Positions 46,455 to 55,438 of a stretch of 58,503 nucleotides of DNA are shown piece by piece. The position numbers and the translations under genes are program-made. The stretch spans positions 1-58,503 of the forward strand of contig JAPKDA010000003.1 in NCBI GenBank assembly GCA_028822695.1, read 5' to 3'. Position 1 is the stretch's first letter, and every line of letters begins with the position of its first letter. The notes below the pieces were generated by a model. It had not been told where the DNA came from. It made no database searches and saw only the letters and a program-made list of their open reading frames with translations. This DNA is from Akkermansiaceae bacterium. Lineage in GTDB: Bacteria > Verrucomicrobiota > Verrucomicrobiia > Verrucomicrobiales > Akkermansiaceae.

Positions 46455-47570
46455 TTACCACTCAGTCCCCAGACCATAGCGCTCCGCCAACTCCACCAAC
46501 TCAGGCCGCATCGGCCATTCGTCTGGACGTTCGCTCACCTCATGACGCTTGCTGGCCCCTTTCAGAGTCATACACCCGGTGTTGTCACCGATCGCACGCA
46601 CGGCATCGATCTCTTCTTGGCTCAAGGTCACCTCCGGCAAAGTCGCATACGCCCGGATCTTGTCCTCGATCAACCGGGCATCGTCCCCGGCCTCCTGAAT
46701 GAAGGTCGGCACCACACTCTTCACCGGCGCCTGCGAGAGGTTCCAGATCGAGGCAAAGTGAATCATCGAGAGCCCATGGGCATCCGCAACGTGGCGCATC
46801 TTCTCCATCCGCTCATTGCCACCCTCCACCCAGCCCTCTGGACGGTAGGACCGGTGGTCGCCCGGTCGGAACTCATGCCCCGGCTTGAGGTCATCATGGA
46901 AAATCCCGCCGTAGTCCACCACCCGGGTCAAAATATCCACCCCGTGCTTCTTCGCGGCTGGCAAGACATGCTGACCCGGCCAAGGCTCCAGCGGATTCAA
47001 AATTATCATCGCCCAATCGATCACCTCTCCAAAGAGCTCAAAACACCGAATGATGTCCAAGGTGAAGCCGTTCGCCGGTCCGGGAGCCATGCCGATCTTC
47101 TCGATCATCCCCTCTTCCTTCAGCGCGGACATCCCCGCCCAGACCTCCTCCTTGATGAATCCCGCCTCATCCGGATTGTGTAGCATCAACAGATCAAAGT
47201 GGTCCGTCCGGCAAGACTTCAGCGACCGCTCACAGGCCATCCGCAGAAAGCTCCGATACTCCGCCGGCGTCCGCAGCTCAGAATCCGTGAATCGCGGATA
47301 CCCCGCGCTCCCGTTCCGCGTGCCCTCATAGAAATCATGCCCGATCGTCCCCACCAAACAGTAGCTGTCCCGTGGGTAGCCCTCCAAAGCCTCTCCCAAG
47401 GCCTCATCAGCCTTCCCTTGACCGTAAACGTCAGCCGTCACAAAGGTCCGCACCCCGCTCTCGTAAGCCAGACGGATACACGCCTTATAACGCTCCTCAT
47501 CCAGCATTTCCCCAAAGTGCATGAAGCGTCCACCGCTCCAAGTCCCATACGCAGTTCTAGTCAGGTCCAT
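46455..47570 (-). CDS. Aldo/keto reductase family protein
   Basis: A 371-residue protein with the TIM-barrel oxidoreductase pattern: G-T-W-S-G-G-R-F near the start, G-V-R-T-F-V-T-A-D-V-Y-G-Q-G-K-A-D-E-A-L-G (the Asp/Tyr active-site pair), D-H-F-D-L-L-M-L-H-N-P-D and a C-terminal NADP-binding part. It likely reduces an aldehyde or sugar. It is monocistronic, convergent with nothing nearby. Confidence 0.88.
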   Translation of the reverse strand: MDLTRTAYGTWSGGRFMHFGEMLDEERYKACIRLAYESGVRTFVTADVYGQGKADEALGEALEGYPRDSYCLVGTIGHDFYEGTRNGSAGYPRFTDSELRTPAEYRSFLRMACERSLKSCRTDHFDLLMLHNPDEAGFIKEEVWAGMSALKEEGMIEKIGMAPGPANGFTLDIIRCFELFGEVIDWAMIILNPLEPWPGQHVLPAAKKHGVDILTRVVDYGGIFHDDLKPGHEFRPGDHRSYRPEGWVEGGNERMEKMRHVADAHGLSMIHFASIWNLSQAPVKSVVPTFIQEAGDDARLIEDKIRAYATLPEVTLSQEEIDAVRAIGDNTGCMTLKGASKRHEVSERPDEWPMRPELVELAERYGLGTEW

Positions 47571-48062
47571 CGTTCTGTAGATGAGTTAAATCCGCCGCCG
47601 CCTCCCGTCAACGCAAACCCCACCCCAAGAAACACTCCACCTCCGCAAAGCAGAAGCTCCGCGAGCTCTAGCCCAAGTTTCGCATTTTCCTGCAAAATTT
47701 CGCCAAAATCGTGGAGGTTACGCGGCGAAATTCTTTTAACCCATTGGTAATCAACGGTTGGACATTCCCAGAGCCCGATGTAGTGCCTAATTATATATTC
47801 ATTTCTGGTCCTGCTTGGTTTTCCTCTACTTTGGACCTGATACTTTTCCGCACCAAGTCCATCAAGGGCACCCCTTCACATGACCTGTTGATGAGGTTGA
47901 GGGCGGACACCTCCCCCATAACGGACGCACTTCCGTCTGCACCATCCACCGCCTTTCCCTCACCCAACCGCCTCCCCTCCACATCCGTCACCCCACCGAA
48001 ACAACGCAGTTGTTCCGCGATAAAATCCCTTCCCCTCAGCCACCAATCCCCCACCTGGCTCC
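47571..48062. other. Intergenic region with an inverted repeat
   Basis: About 490 bases without a convincing gene. ATTTCGCC (47697-47704) and GGCGAAAT (47724-47731) form a perfect 8-base inverted repeat with T-rich sequence on both sides, a possible bidirectional terminator. The following 120 bases are AT-rich compared with the surroundings. Confidence 0.4.
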
Positions 48063-49256
48063 CTACTTCAACAACCCCAACAACGCCTTCACACAAGCCG
48101 TAGAAAACTCCGCATCATTAATCGCCGCATCCACCTCAACCAACTGAACATCCTCACGCAACCCCGAGCGAATCGCCTCGAACAATGCCGCGTCCGCCTC
48201 AGCATCGTAAAACGCCTGTCCCTCCGCACTGATGATACTGATCGCCTTCAAAGGCAACAACACCGCCACCGGGCCAGTGTAGGCATTCACTTTCTCCGCC
48301 AACACGCTCCCCAACTTCGTCGACTCCTCCGCATTGGTCCGCATCAAGGTCACCTGCGGATTGTGAATGTAAAAATTCCGCCCCTCGAACTCAGCGGGCA
48401 CAGACCCCCGCTCCCCGAAGTTCACCATATCCAGACACCCCGGCGCCACCACCGTCGGAATCCCCATCTTCCCGGCCGCTTCCAAGCGCGTCGGTCCCGC
48501 GGACAAAGTTCCTCCGCATAGCTCATCGGCCCACTCGGTCGTGGTCACATCAAAAACTCCCTTCACCATCCCGCTCTCAATCAAGGACTCCATCGTCCGT
48601 CCTCCGGTTCCAGTAGCATGGAACACAAGAACCTCATACCCCTCCGCTTCCAAGGATTCCCGGGCAGCGTCCACACACTCCGTCGTATTACCAAACATGC
48701 TCGCCACGATGATCGGCTTACCTCCCTCGTCCCCCGTCTTCGCCGCCACCATCCCACAGATCGCACCCGCCGCCCTCGCGAAAATTGTCTTCGACACCTG
48801 ATTCAACCCCGCCACATCCACAATGCTCGGAAACATCACGATGTCCTTCGTCCCCACATAGTGCGCCGTGTTTCCACTCGCCAGAGTACTCACCATCAGC
48901 TTCGGAAACCCGATCGGCAAAGCCCGCATCCCCGCCGTCGCAATTGCCGTGCCTCCGCCGCCCCCCAACGAAATCACTCCATCGATCCGCCCTCCCTTCG
49001 CCGCCCGCTCCAAAAACACCGGCAAGGCCAGAGCCATCACTCCCACTCGTTCGCCCCGATCCTCCACCGTCGGCAACACCATTCCCGCAGCCGCCAAAAC
49101 CTCCTCACGCTTCACGTCAGCCTCCACCTGGGAAGCGCCAAGCGTCCCCACGTCAACCAAGAGCGGCGTATGCCCCTGCTCCCTGATACAATCCGCCACG
49201 AAGGCATGCTCATGCCCTTTCGAATCCAAGGTTCCGATGACCGCGATCGTTGCCAT
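48063..49256 (-). CDS. Tm-1-like ATP-binding protein (UPF0261)
   Basis: A 397-residue protein starting M-A-T-I-A-V-I-G-T-L-D-S-K-G-H-E, with V-I-S-L-G-G-G-G-G-T-A-I-A-T and A-P-G-C-L-D-M-V-N-F-G. This is the UPF0261/Tm-1 N-terminal ATP-binding fold first known from the tomato mosaic virus resistance protein. In bacteria it is commonly encoded next to a PEP-hydrolase-like TIM-barrel protein, exactly as here. The start overlaps the stop of that partner (TGATG). The physiological substrate is not known. Confidence 0.85.
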   Translation of the reverse strand: MATIAVIGTLDSKGHEHAFVADCIREQGHTPLLVDVGTLGASQVEADVKREEVLAAAGMVLPTVEDRGERVGVMALALPVFLERAAKGGRIDGVISLGGGGGTAIATAGMRALPIGFPKLMVSTLASGNTAHYVGTKDIVMFPSIVDVAGLNQVSKTIFARAAGAICGMVAAKTGDEGGKPIIVASMFGNTTECVDAARESLEAEGYEVLVFHATGTGGRTMESLIESGMVKGVFDVTTTEWADELCGGTLSAGPTRLEAAGKMGIPTVVAPGCLDMVNFGERGSVPAEFEGRNFYIHNPQVTLMRTNAEESTKLGSVLAEKVNAYTGPVAVLLPLKAISIISAEGQAFYDAEADAALFEAIRSGLREDVQLVEVDAAINDAEFSTACVKALLGLLK

Positions 49257-50140
49257 CAGCTGATTGCTCCTGCGGAAATTCTCTTCACCGGAATCGATTT
49301 GAACTCCCGCGTCAAATTAGTCAGCGACTCTTCCACCGCCATCCGCTCGAGGCTGGATGCCCCCACAAATCCCACTGTGTCGGTGTGCTCGTTGATGTAA
49401 GCCGCATCCTCCGGACTGGAGATCGGACCTCCGTGACTCAGGTAGATCAAGTCCTTACGCACCGAATTTCCGGCATCAATGATCGCCTGCGTCTTCTTCG
49501 CCGCATCCTCGATCGAGATCGCCGCGCCAGTCACGCCGATCGAACCACCCACCGTGGTCCCGACATGGGCAATGATCACATCTGCTCCACTCTCCGCCAT
49601 CGCCTTCGCCTCGTCCGGGGAAGCCACATAGACCACCGAAAACATGTCCATCTTCCGCGCCAAGGCAACCATCTCAAATTCCTTCTGCACACTCATCCCC
49701 GTCTCCTCCAAAATCTGACGGAACTGCCCGTCCACAATACAATGGGTTGGAAAGTTGTTCACTCCACTGAATCCCATCGCCTTCACTTGCTGCAGCCAAT
49801 GCCACATCCGGCGCCGGGGGTCGGTCGCATGCACTCCACAAATCACCGGCACCTCCTGCACCACGGGAAGCACTTCGTATTCGCCGATCTCCATCGCCAC
49901 CGCGTTTGCATCGCCGTAGGCCATCAAGCCCGCTGTCGATCCGTGACCAGCCATGCGAAAACGTCCGGAGTTATAAATGATAATCAAATCCGCACCACCC
50001 TTCTCAAGAAACTTGGCACTGATCCCCGTCCCTGCTCCAGCTGCGATGATCGACTCCCCTTTTCCGAGAGTGTCGTGCAGGCGCTCAAGCACTTCGTTAC
50101 GTGTGTAGGGATTCCCCGTTCCGGTCCATGAATTCGGCAT
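49256..50140 (-). CDS. Phosphoenolpyruvate hydrolase-like TIM-barrel protein
   Basis: A 294-residue barrel protein with I-A-A-G-A-G-T-G-I-S-A-K, G-G-A-D-L-I-I-I-Y-N-S-G-R-F-R, F-S-G-V-N-N-F-P-T and S-G-A-D-V-I-I-A-H-V-G-T-T motifs of the PEP-hydrolase/phosphonopyruvate-hydrolase-like family. In Tm-1 homologues this domain and the Tm-1 ATP domain are fused; here they are two coupled genes. The enzymatic reaction remains unassigned. Confidence 0.85.
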   Translation of the reverse strand: MPNSWTGTGNPYTRNEVLERLHDTLGKGESIIAAGAGTGISAKFLEKGGADLIIIYNSGRFRMAGHGSTAGLMAYGDANAVAMEIGEYEVLPVVQEVPVICGVHATDPRRRMWHWLQQVKAMGFSGVNNFPTHCIVDGQFRQILEETGMSVQKEFEMVALARKMDMFSVVYVASPDEAKAMAESGADVIIAHVGTTVGGSIGVTGAAISIEDAAKKTQAIIDAGNSVRKDLIYLSHGGPISSPEDAAYINEHTDTVGFVGASSLERMAVEESLTNLTREFKSIPVKRISAGAIS

Positions 50141-50531
50141 GTCCTATTCAGGAACGTCCTCACCACTTTGGCAACTCTTCATTACGCTTGCCCCCCAAGC
50201 CACGTCCGCTCTTTCCCAATGCGGACAGTGCCGAATGGCGCTCAGTTAAGAGCGATTTCGTTGAATTCATTCAGGCTGCTCGCGATCCAGATTGGCTCTG
50301 CTTTGATGATCTAAGGTCGGGGACGGTCGCCCCCCGAATCACCCCCCCTTCCCTCTTCGCTTCCTCAAACCCGGAAGGACCGGCCGACAAACCAAGGTTT
50401 GCCAATTCACCTGGTAAGCTCCCCATTCCTACGAATACTAAATTATCGGCCAACACATCCCTCGAGACCCCAACACCCCGCTTGTCGCGCAACTCTCTCC
50501 ACCAACGAAACTCTTCTACTCAACAACCAGC
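50141..50531. other. Gene-free stretch at the start of a decay zone
   Basis: About 390 bases with no convincing gene, promoter or RNA. Codon-like periodicity is lost. It precedes a series of truncated genes (50532-50665, 52208-52316, 52484-52708). Confidence 0.4.
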
Positions 50532-50665
50532 ATGAACCCTCTCAAACTGATTCCTCGCCTCCAGCCTCCACGCATGGGAACCCGCCGCCGACTCCATGCT
50601 CACCGAATGGGGAGAAAGCCTCCCCGCCGACAAGGCCTGGCAGGAATACCCCCGCCCCGCCACCA
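50532..50665 (+). pseudogene. 5' relic of a GH2-type glycoside hydrolase gene
   Basis: ATG 50532 opens M-N-P-L-K-L. After a frameshift near 50548 the sequence continues L-A-S-S-L-H-A-W-E-P-A-A-D-S-M-L-T-E-W-G-E-S, then A-W-Q-E-Y-P-R-P, which matches the mature N-terminus of secreted GH2 beta-galactosidase-like enzymes (x-x-W-x-x-x-V-x-P-x-x-A-W-x-E-Y-P-R-P). The rest of the gene is absent. Confidence 0.5.
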
Positions 50666-50761
50666 CCGGGCAAGCCCTGCCCTTTACCCACAAATGTGCT
50701 TGGACACCGTCGGTGTTCGTAAGCTGTCCTTGCATCGCCCCTCCCAACTCGCCATCCTGCC

Positions 50762-52195
50762 GTGGTGAAGCGCGCACTGACCTGTATTCTTCTTCCTCTG
50801 CTGGGTATTCCGTCCTGTGCCCCGGTCGGCCCGAACTACTCCACTCCGGACAATCCCGTCCCTGACTTCTGGAATACCGGTCTGCAGGCCAACATGGACA
50901 CCTCAACCCCCGACATCGAGGCCTGGTGGCGGAAGTTCAACGATCCCACCCTCAACAAGCTCATCTCCCTTGCGGAAAGCCAGAACCGCGACCTCGCCAT
51001 CGCCGCCGAACGCGTTGAGGAAGCCAGAGCCCAGCGCGGCATCTCCCGCGGGGCACTCTTCCCCACCCTCGGCGCTGGCGGAGGAGTGAGCCGCAACCGC
51101 TCCAGCGAATCCCTTCCCTTCGTGCCACCCAATCCCATCAACATCTATGACACCGGCCTGAGTTCCGGTTGGGAAACCGATTTCGTCGGTGGCCTCCGCC
51201 GATCCGTCGAAGCGTCCTCCGCCAGCCTCGAAGCCACCCAGGAGGTCTACCACGACACGATGGTGATCATCTACGCCGATGTCGCCTCAAACTACATCAG
51301 CTACCGCACCCTCCAACGACGCATCTCCCTCGCTCAGTCCAACATTGCCGCACAGAAAAAATCGGTGCAGATCACCAAAGACCGCAAGACGGCCGGACTC
51401 GCTCCACAAATCGACGTCAGTCAGGCCGAAACCAACCTCGCGACCTCCCAGGCACTCATTCCCCAACTTCAAGGCGGCCTCTCCGCCACCCTCAACAATC
51501 TCGCCGTCCTCGTCGGTCGCTACCCCGGCAGCATCGGAGGCATGCTCCGTGGCAGCACAAAAATCCCCACCCCGCGAGAGAGCCTCTCCATCGGTCTGCC
51601 CGCCAACCTCCTCCGCTCCCGCCCCGACATCCGTGCCGCCGAACGAACCCTCGCCGCGCAGACCGCTTCCATCGGCGTCGCCCAAGCGGAACTCTATCCT
51701 AAATTCGGCCTCTCCGGCACCTTCTCCCTTCAGTCCACCAGCTCCGGCAACCTCGTCGACACCGACTCCCGCGCCTATTCTTTCGGTCCCTCCTTCCAAT
51801 GGCGCATCTTCGAAGGCGGCAGAATCCGCGAGTCGATCAAGGTTGAGGAATCCCGCACCCGCCAAGCACTCGCCAACTACGAAAAAACCGTCCTCCAGGC
51901 TGTCGCTGAGGTCGAGTCCTCCCTCGCCTCCATCAAATACGAAAAACGCCGCAACCAGTTCCTCGACAAGTCCGTCACTTCGGCCAAGGAAACGGCCTCT
52001 CTCATCGTAGACAACTACACCGAAGGCCTCGTCGACTTCCAAAACGTCCTCGATGCCCAGCGCACCGTCTTCGACCGCGAAGACAGCGCCGCCGCCAGCT
52101 CCGGCCAATTCGCCATCAACCACGTCTCCCTCTACCGCTCCCTCGGCGGCGGCACCAAGATGCCCAAGCAACCCGTCCTCAACGACAAACCGTAA
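50762..52195 (+). CDS. RND outer-membrane factor lipoprotein (NodT family)
   Basis: A 477-residue TolC-like channel with lipobox L-L-G-I-P-S-C (Cys19), then A-P-V-G-P-N-Y and W-W-R-K-F-N-D-P-T-L-N-K-L-I, classic NodT family motifs. The repeats L-S-S-G-W-E-T-D-F-V-G-G-L-R-R-S and S-F-Q-W-R-I-F-E-G-G-R-I-R close the two halves. The start is GTG 50762 or 50765. It follows a GH2 relic and precedes an adaptor relic, so its original pump partners in this locus are gone; it may serve another pump. Confidence 0.92.
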   Translation: MVKRALTCILLPLLGIPSCAPVGPNYSTPDNPVPDFWNTGLQANMDTSTPDIEAWWRKFNDPTLNKLISLAESQNRDLAIAAERVEEARAQRGISRGALFPTLGAGGGVSRNRSSESLPFVPPNPINIYDTGLSSGWETDFVGGLRRSVEASSASLEATQEVYHDTMVIIYADVASNYISYRTLQRRISLAQSNIAAQKKSVQITKDRKTAGLAPQIDVSQAETNLATSQALIPQLQGGLSATLNNLAVLVGRYPGSIGGMLRGSTKIPTPRESLSIGLPANLLRSRPDIRAAERTLAAQTASIGVAQAELYPKFGLSGTFSLQSTSSGNLVDTDSRAYSFGPSFQWRIFEGGRIRESIKVEESRTRQALANYEKTVLQAVAEVESSLASIKYEKRRNQFLDKSVTSAKETASLIVDNYTEGLVDFQNVLDAQRTVFDREDSAAASSGQFAINHVSLYRSLGGGTKMPKQPVLNDKP

Positions 52196-52207
52196 CACCT
52201 CGGGTCC

Positions 52208-52316
52208 CTCCAAGTCATTCTCCTCAGCTCCCTCCTGCTCACCGCCTGCGGCGAAAAACACCTTCGCCCCACCACCACCAATGCCCGTTGGCGTCGTGGC
52301 CCCCTTCGTCCGCAAC
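52208..52316 (+). pseudogene. 5' relic of an RND adaptor (MFP) lipoprotein gene
   Basis: L-Q-V-I-L-L-S-S-L-L-L-T-A-C-G-E-K is a lipoprotein signal. After a one-base shift in an A5 run (about 52254-52258) the sequence continues N-T-F-A-P-P-P-P-M-P-V-G-V-V-A-P-F-V-R, the usual start of RND periplasmic adaptors. The rest is missing and no start codon is preserved. Confidence 0.55.
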
Positions 52317-52371
52317 CAACAATCTTTTGGTCTTTCGACCCTTTAACCTGTCCTTCACACTCATCCACCCT

Positions 52372-52391
52372 GAGGACTGAACCCAGTCCTC
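52372..52391. repeat. Short palindrome in the decay zone
   Basis: GAGGACT and AGTCCTC form a perfect 7-base inverted repeat around GAACCC. Size and position next to truncated genes resemble the mini-repeats at 9061, 16779, 17323 and 56989, but the GGGAGC lead and TCC centre are absent. Confidence 0.35.
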
Positions 52392-52483
52392 CCTACCCCA
52401 CCGCACCCCCTCCCGGGGCCGCCGCCCGGACCGCGAATCCGCCACAATCTGCCAGACCCCAAGGCCTCGTCCATTTCTAATAC

Positions 52484-52708
52484 CGTGTCCCCATCGACTG
52501 GAACAAGGTCATTTTTAAGGGCCTCGTCCTGAAGGGAATCTACGGCCGAAAAATGTTCATCACCTGATATAAAATGAGCAGCATGATCCGCACCGGACTC
52601 GACACCTGCCCGATCATTCCCCACCATTTTGACCCGAACAAATTTCAAGCAGCCTTCGACACAATGCGTTCCGGTGAATCGGGAAAGGTGATTCTCAACT
52701 GGTCCTGA
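52484..52708 (+). pseudogene. tdh: 3' relic of L-threonine 3-dehydrogenase
   Basis: About 74 codons match the C-terminus of Tdh: W-N-K-V-I-F-K-G-L-V-L-K-G-I-Y-G-R-K-M-F, a TGA at 52565-52567 where the family has Trp, then [12 protein letters not shown] and [14 protein letters not shown]. The N-terminal 270 residues are missing. It lies 18 bases upstream of kbl, its usual operon partner. This is a nonsense mutation in a relic, not selenocysteine. Confidence 0.75.
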
Positions 52709-52726
52709 AACCAAACATTACTCCCC

Positions 52727-53923
52727 ATGATTACACCTTCATACCTGAGGAAAATCCAATCGACCCTCGACGGCATCAGCTCCGCCGGCCTCTACAAAAA
52801 TGAGCGTCTCATTGACTCCCCCCAGGACGCCGTCGTTCGACTCAGCGATGGCAAGGAGTGCATCAACTTCTGCGCCAACAACTACCTTGGCCTCGCGAAC
52901 CATCCCGAGGTGGTCGAAGCGGCACGTGTTGCGCTCGACCGGTGGGGATACGGCATGGCTTCGGTCCGCTTCATCTGCGGAACCCAGTCTCTCCATCGCC
53001 AACTCGAGGAGACCATCAGCGAATTTCTCGGAACCGAGGATACCATCCTCTATCCCTCCTGCTTCGATGCGAACGGCGGCCTCTTCGAAGTACTGCTGAC
53101 TGCGGAGGACGCCATCATTTCGGACTCCCTGAACCACGCCTCCATCATCGACGGCATCCGCCTCTGCAAGGCGAAGCGCTTTCGCTACAAAAACAACAAC
53201 CTCGCCGACCTCGAAGCCCAATTGCAGGCGGCAGACGCGGCCGGGGCGAGAAACAAGCTGATCACCTCCGACGGCGTCTTCTCAATGGAAGGCGTCATTG
53301 CCGATCTCGCCGGCATCCACGCCCTCGCGGAACGCTATGACGCCCTTGTTCACTTTGACGACTGCCACTCCACCGGCTTTCTCGGAGCACGGGGACGCGG
53401 CACCCATGAGCACTGTGGTCTCTTCGGCAACATCGACCTCACCACCGGCACCCTTGGCAAAGCCCTCGGCGGCGGCACCGGGGGATACACCTCCGGAAAG
53501 AAGGAATTCATCGAACTCCTACGCCAACGCTCCCGCCCCTACCTCTTCTCAAACAGCATCGCCCCCGTCGTCGCGGCCGCCTCCATCAAGGTCTTCGAAC
53601 TCCTGACTCAATCCACCGAACTCGCCGACCGCCTCAAGGAGAACACCACTTACTTCCGAAAGGTGATGACCCAAACCGGATTCACGATCAATGGCGACGA
53701 CCACCCCATCGCTCCGGTCATGCTCGGCGATGCCAAAGTCGCCCAGGAGTTCTCCAACAAACTGATCAAAAACGGCGTCTATGCCATCGGCTTCTTCTTT
53801 CCGGTGGTTCCGAAAGACACCGCCCGGATCAGAACCCAGGTCTCCGCGGCCCATACCCGTGACCACCTCGACCGCGCCGCCGAAGTGTTTGCCAAGGTGG
53901 GATCCGAACTCGGCGTGATTTAG
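52727..53923 (+). CDS. kbl: Glycine C-acetyltransferase (2-amino-3-ketobutyrate CoA ligase)
   Basis: A 398-residue PLP enzyme that converts 2-amino-3-oxobutyrate and CoA to glycine and acetyl-CoA, the second step of threonine degradation. It has [25 protein letters not shown] and the PLP-lysine motif T-L-G-K-A-L-G-G. The length is that of E. coli Kbl. The upstream tdh is a relic, so this gene has lost its local supplier of substrate. Confidence 0.95.
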   Translation: MITPSYLRKIQSTLDGISSAGLYKNERLIDSPQDAVVRLSDGKECINFCANNYLGLANHPEVVEAARVALDRWGYGMASVRFICGTQSLHRQLEETISEFLGTEDTILYPSCFDANGGLFEVLLTAEDAIISDSLNHASIIDGIRLCKAKRFRYKNNNLADLEAQLQAADAAGARNKLITSDGVFSMEGVIADLAGIHALAERYDALVHFDDCHSTGFLGARGRGTHEHCGLFGNIDLTTGTLGKALGGGTGGYTSGKKEFIELLRQRSRPYLFSNSIAPVVAAASIKVFELLTQSTELADRLKENTTYFRKVMTQTGFTINGDDHPIAPVMLGDAKVAQEFSNKLIKNGVYAIGFFFPVVPKDTARIRTQVSAAHTRDHLDRAAEVFAKVGSELGVI

Positions 53924-53940
53924 AACAACCCCACCAGACC

Positions 53941-55413
53941 ATGCATCGACTGCTCCTACTCCTCATCATCAGCGCCACCTGTCTTCAGGCGAAGCGTCCG
54001 AACGTCCTCCTCATCCTCGTCGACGATCTCAAACCCGCCATCGGTGCCTTCGGCGACAAGATTGCAGTCACCCCGCACCTCGACAAGCTCACCAATCGCG
54101 GGATTCGATTCGATGCCGCCTATTGCAATCAAGCCGTCTGCGCTCCATCGCGCTTCAACATGATGCTCGGATCGCGGTCCACATCCAGCGGCCTCTATGG
54201 TCTCGGCAGCGATCTGCGCAAATCCTTCCCCACCGCGGTGACTATGCCGCAATACTTCGCAAAGCACGGCTACCACACCGAGTCGCTTGGCAAGATCTTC
54301 CACATCGGCCACGGGAATCACGGAGACCCTTCTTCGTTCTCCGTCCCCCACTTCAAGGAACTGGTGGTCGAATACAAACTCCCCGAAAGCACCGACGGAG
54401 GCCAACTGACTCGCGAGGAAGGACTCTTCACCAACCAGGGCAGCCGCGACTCCAAAGGAAACCTTCGCCCCCGCGGCGCAGCCTTCGAAGCACCTGACGT
54501 GGACGATGAAGCCTACGCGGATGGACGAGTCGCCGCCGAAACCATCAAGCGCCTCACCGCAGCAAAAGACCGCGACCAACCATTCTTCATCGCCGCTGGC
54601 TTCGCCCGACCCCACCTCCCTTTTTGCGCACCGAAGAAATACTGGGACCTCTACGATCCGGCCAAACTCCCCCTCGCCAAGATCGACTCACCACCGGAAG
54701 ACGCCCCGCCGTGGGCCGTCAAAAGGGGCGCTACCGGCGAGATCTCCGCATACAAGCCCGTGCCCGTCAAAGGCGACATCAACGACACCCTCGCCCGTAA
54801 GCTCATCCACGGCTACTACGCGTCCACAAGCTACACTGACACCCAGATCGGGAAGGTCCTCACCGCCGTCGACCGCCTCGGACTCGCCGACAACACCATC
54901 ATCGTCCTTTGGGGCGATCACGGATTCCATCTCGGCGAACTCGGCATTTGGACCAAACACGTCAACTACGAGATGGCCTCCCGCATCCCCATCGTCATCG
55001 CCGCACCTGGAGTCACCAAACCGGGCACCTCCACCCGGCAACTCGCCGAAACCGTGGACATCTTCCCAACCCTCGTCGAACTCGCCGGCCTACCCGCCCC
55101 GACCGGCCCCCAACCCATCGACGGAACCAGCCTCGTCCCCGTCCTCAAGGATCCCACCTCCCGCGTCCGCGACCACGCCTACCATTGCTTCCCCCGCAAC
55201 GGCAAACTCGGCCGCGCCATCCGCACCGGTCGCTACCGCCTCGTCGACTGGCGCCCGATCGGAAAACCAGAGGCTCAACCCGTCTACGAACTCTACGACT
55301 ACGCGAACGGACAGGTCGAAACGAAGAACATCGCCAAGACCAACCCTGGGGTGGTCAAGAAGCTCAGCTCCATTCTCGCCCGCCATCCCAAGGCCGCGAA
55401 GAGTTCGAGATAA
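53941..55413 (+). CDS. Sulfatase (iduronate-2-sulfatase-like)
   Basis: A 490-residue secreted sulfatase with a signal peptide (M-H-R-L-L-L-L-L-I-I-S-A-T-C-L-Q-A). Calcium-binding L-V-D-D-L comes first, the formylglycine site is C-A-P-S-R (Cys67), and H-G-F-H-L-G-E-L-G-I-W-T-K-H is the metal/substrate motif. Similarity is to iduronate-2-sulfatase type (S1_7-like) enzymes that desulfate sulfated polysaccharides. It follows kbl by 17 bases on the same strand. Confidence 0.93.
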   Translation: MHRLLLLLIISATCLQAKRPNVLLILVDDLKPAIGAFGDKIAVTPHLDKLTNRGIRFDAAYCNQAVCAPSRFNMMLGSRSTSSGLYGLGSDLRKSFPTAVTMPQYFAKHGYHTESLGKIFHIGHGNHGDPSSFSVPHFKELVVEYKLPESTDGGQLTREEGLFTNQGSRDSKGNLRPRGAAFEAPDVDDEAYADGRVAAETIKRLTAAKDRDQPFFIAAGFARPHLPFCAPKKYWDLYDPAKLPLAKIDSPPEDAPPWAVKRGATGEISAYKPVPVKGDINDTLARKLIHGYYASTSYTDTQIGKVLTAVDRLGLADNTIIVLWGDHGFHLGELGIWTKHVNYEMASRIPIVIAAPGVTKPGTSTRQLAETVDIFPTLVELAGLPAPTGPQPIDGTSLVPVLKDPTSRVRDHAYHCFPRNGKLGRAIRTGRYRLVDWRPIGKPEAQPVYELYDYANGQVETKNIAKTNPGVVKKLSSILARHPKAAKSSR

Positions 55414-55438
55414 CGGCTTCTTTGCTGCCCCATCATCA

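Noticed and set aside
47697-47760. Attachment-site-like sequence after the inverted repeat
   Set aside because: No integrase, tRNA gene or second copy is visible in the window.
50310-50345. GC-rich imperfect palindrome as another member of the mini-repeat family
   Set aside because: It lacks the GGAGC lead and the TCC centre, and pairing is poor.
52565-52567. In-frame TGA in the tdh-like stretch as a second selenocysteine codon
   Set aside because: It replaces a conserved Trp, not a Cys, the gene has lost its N-terminal 270 residues, and there is no functional reason for Sec at this place. A nonsense mutation in a relic explains it.
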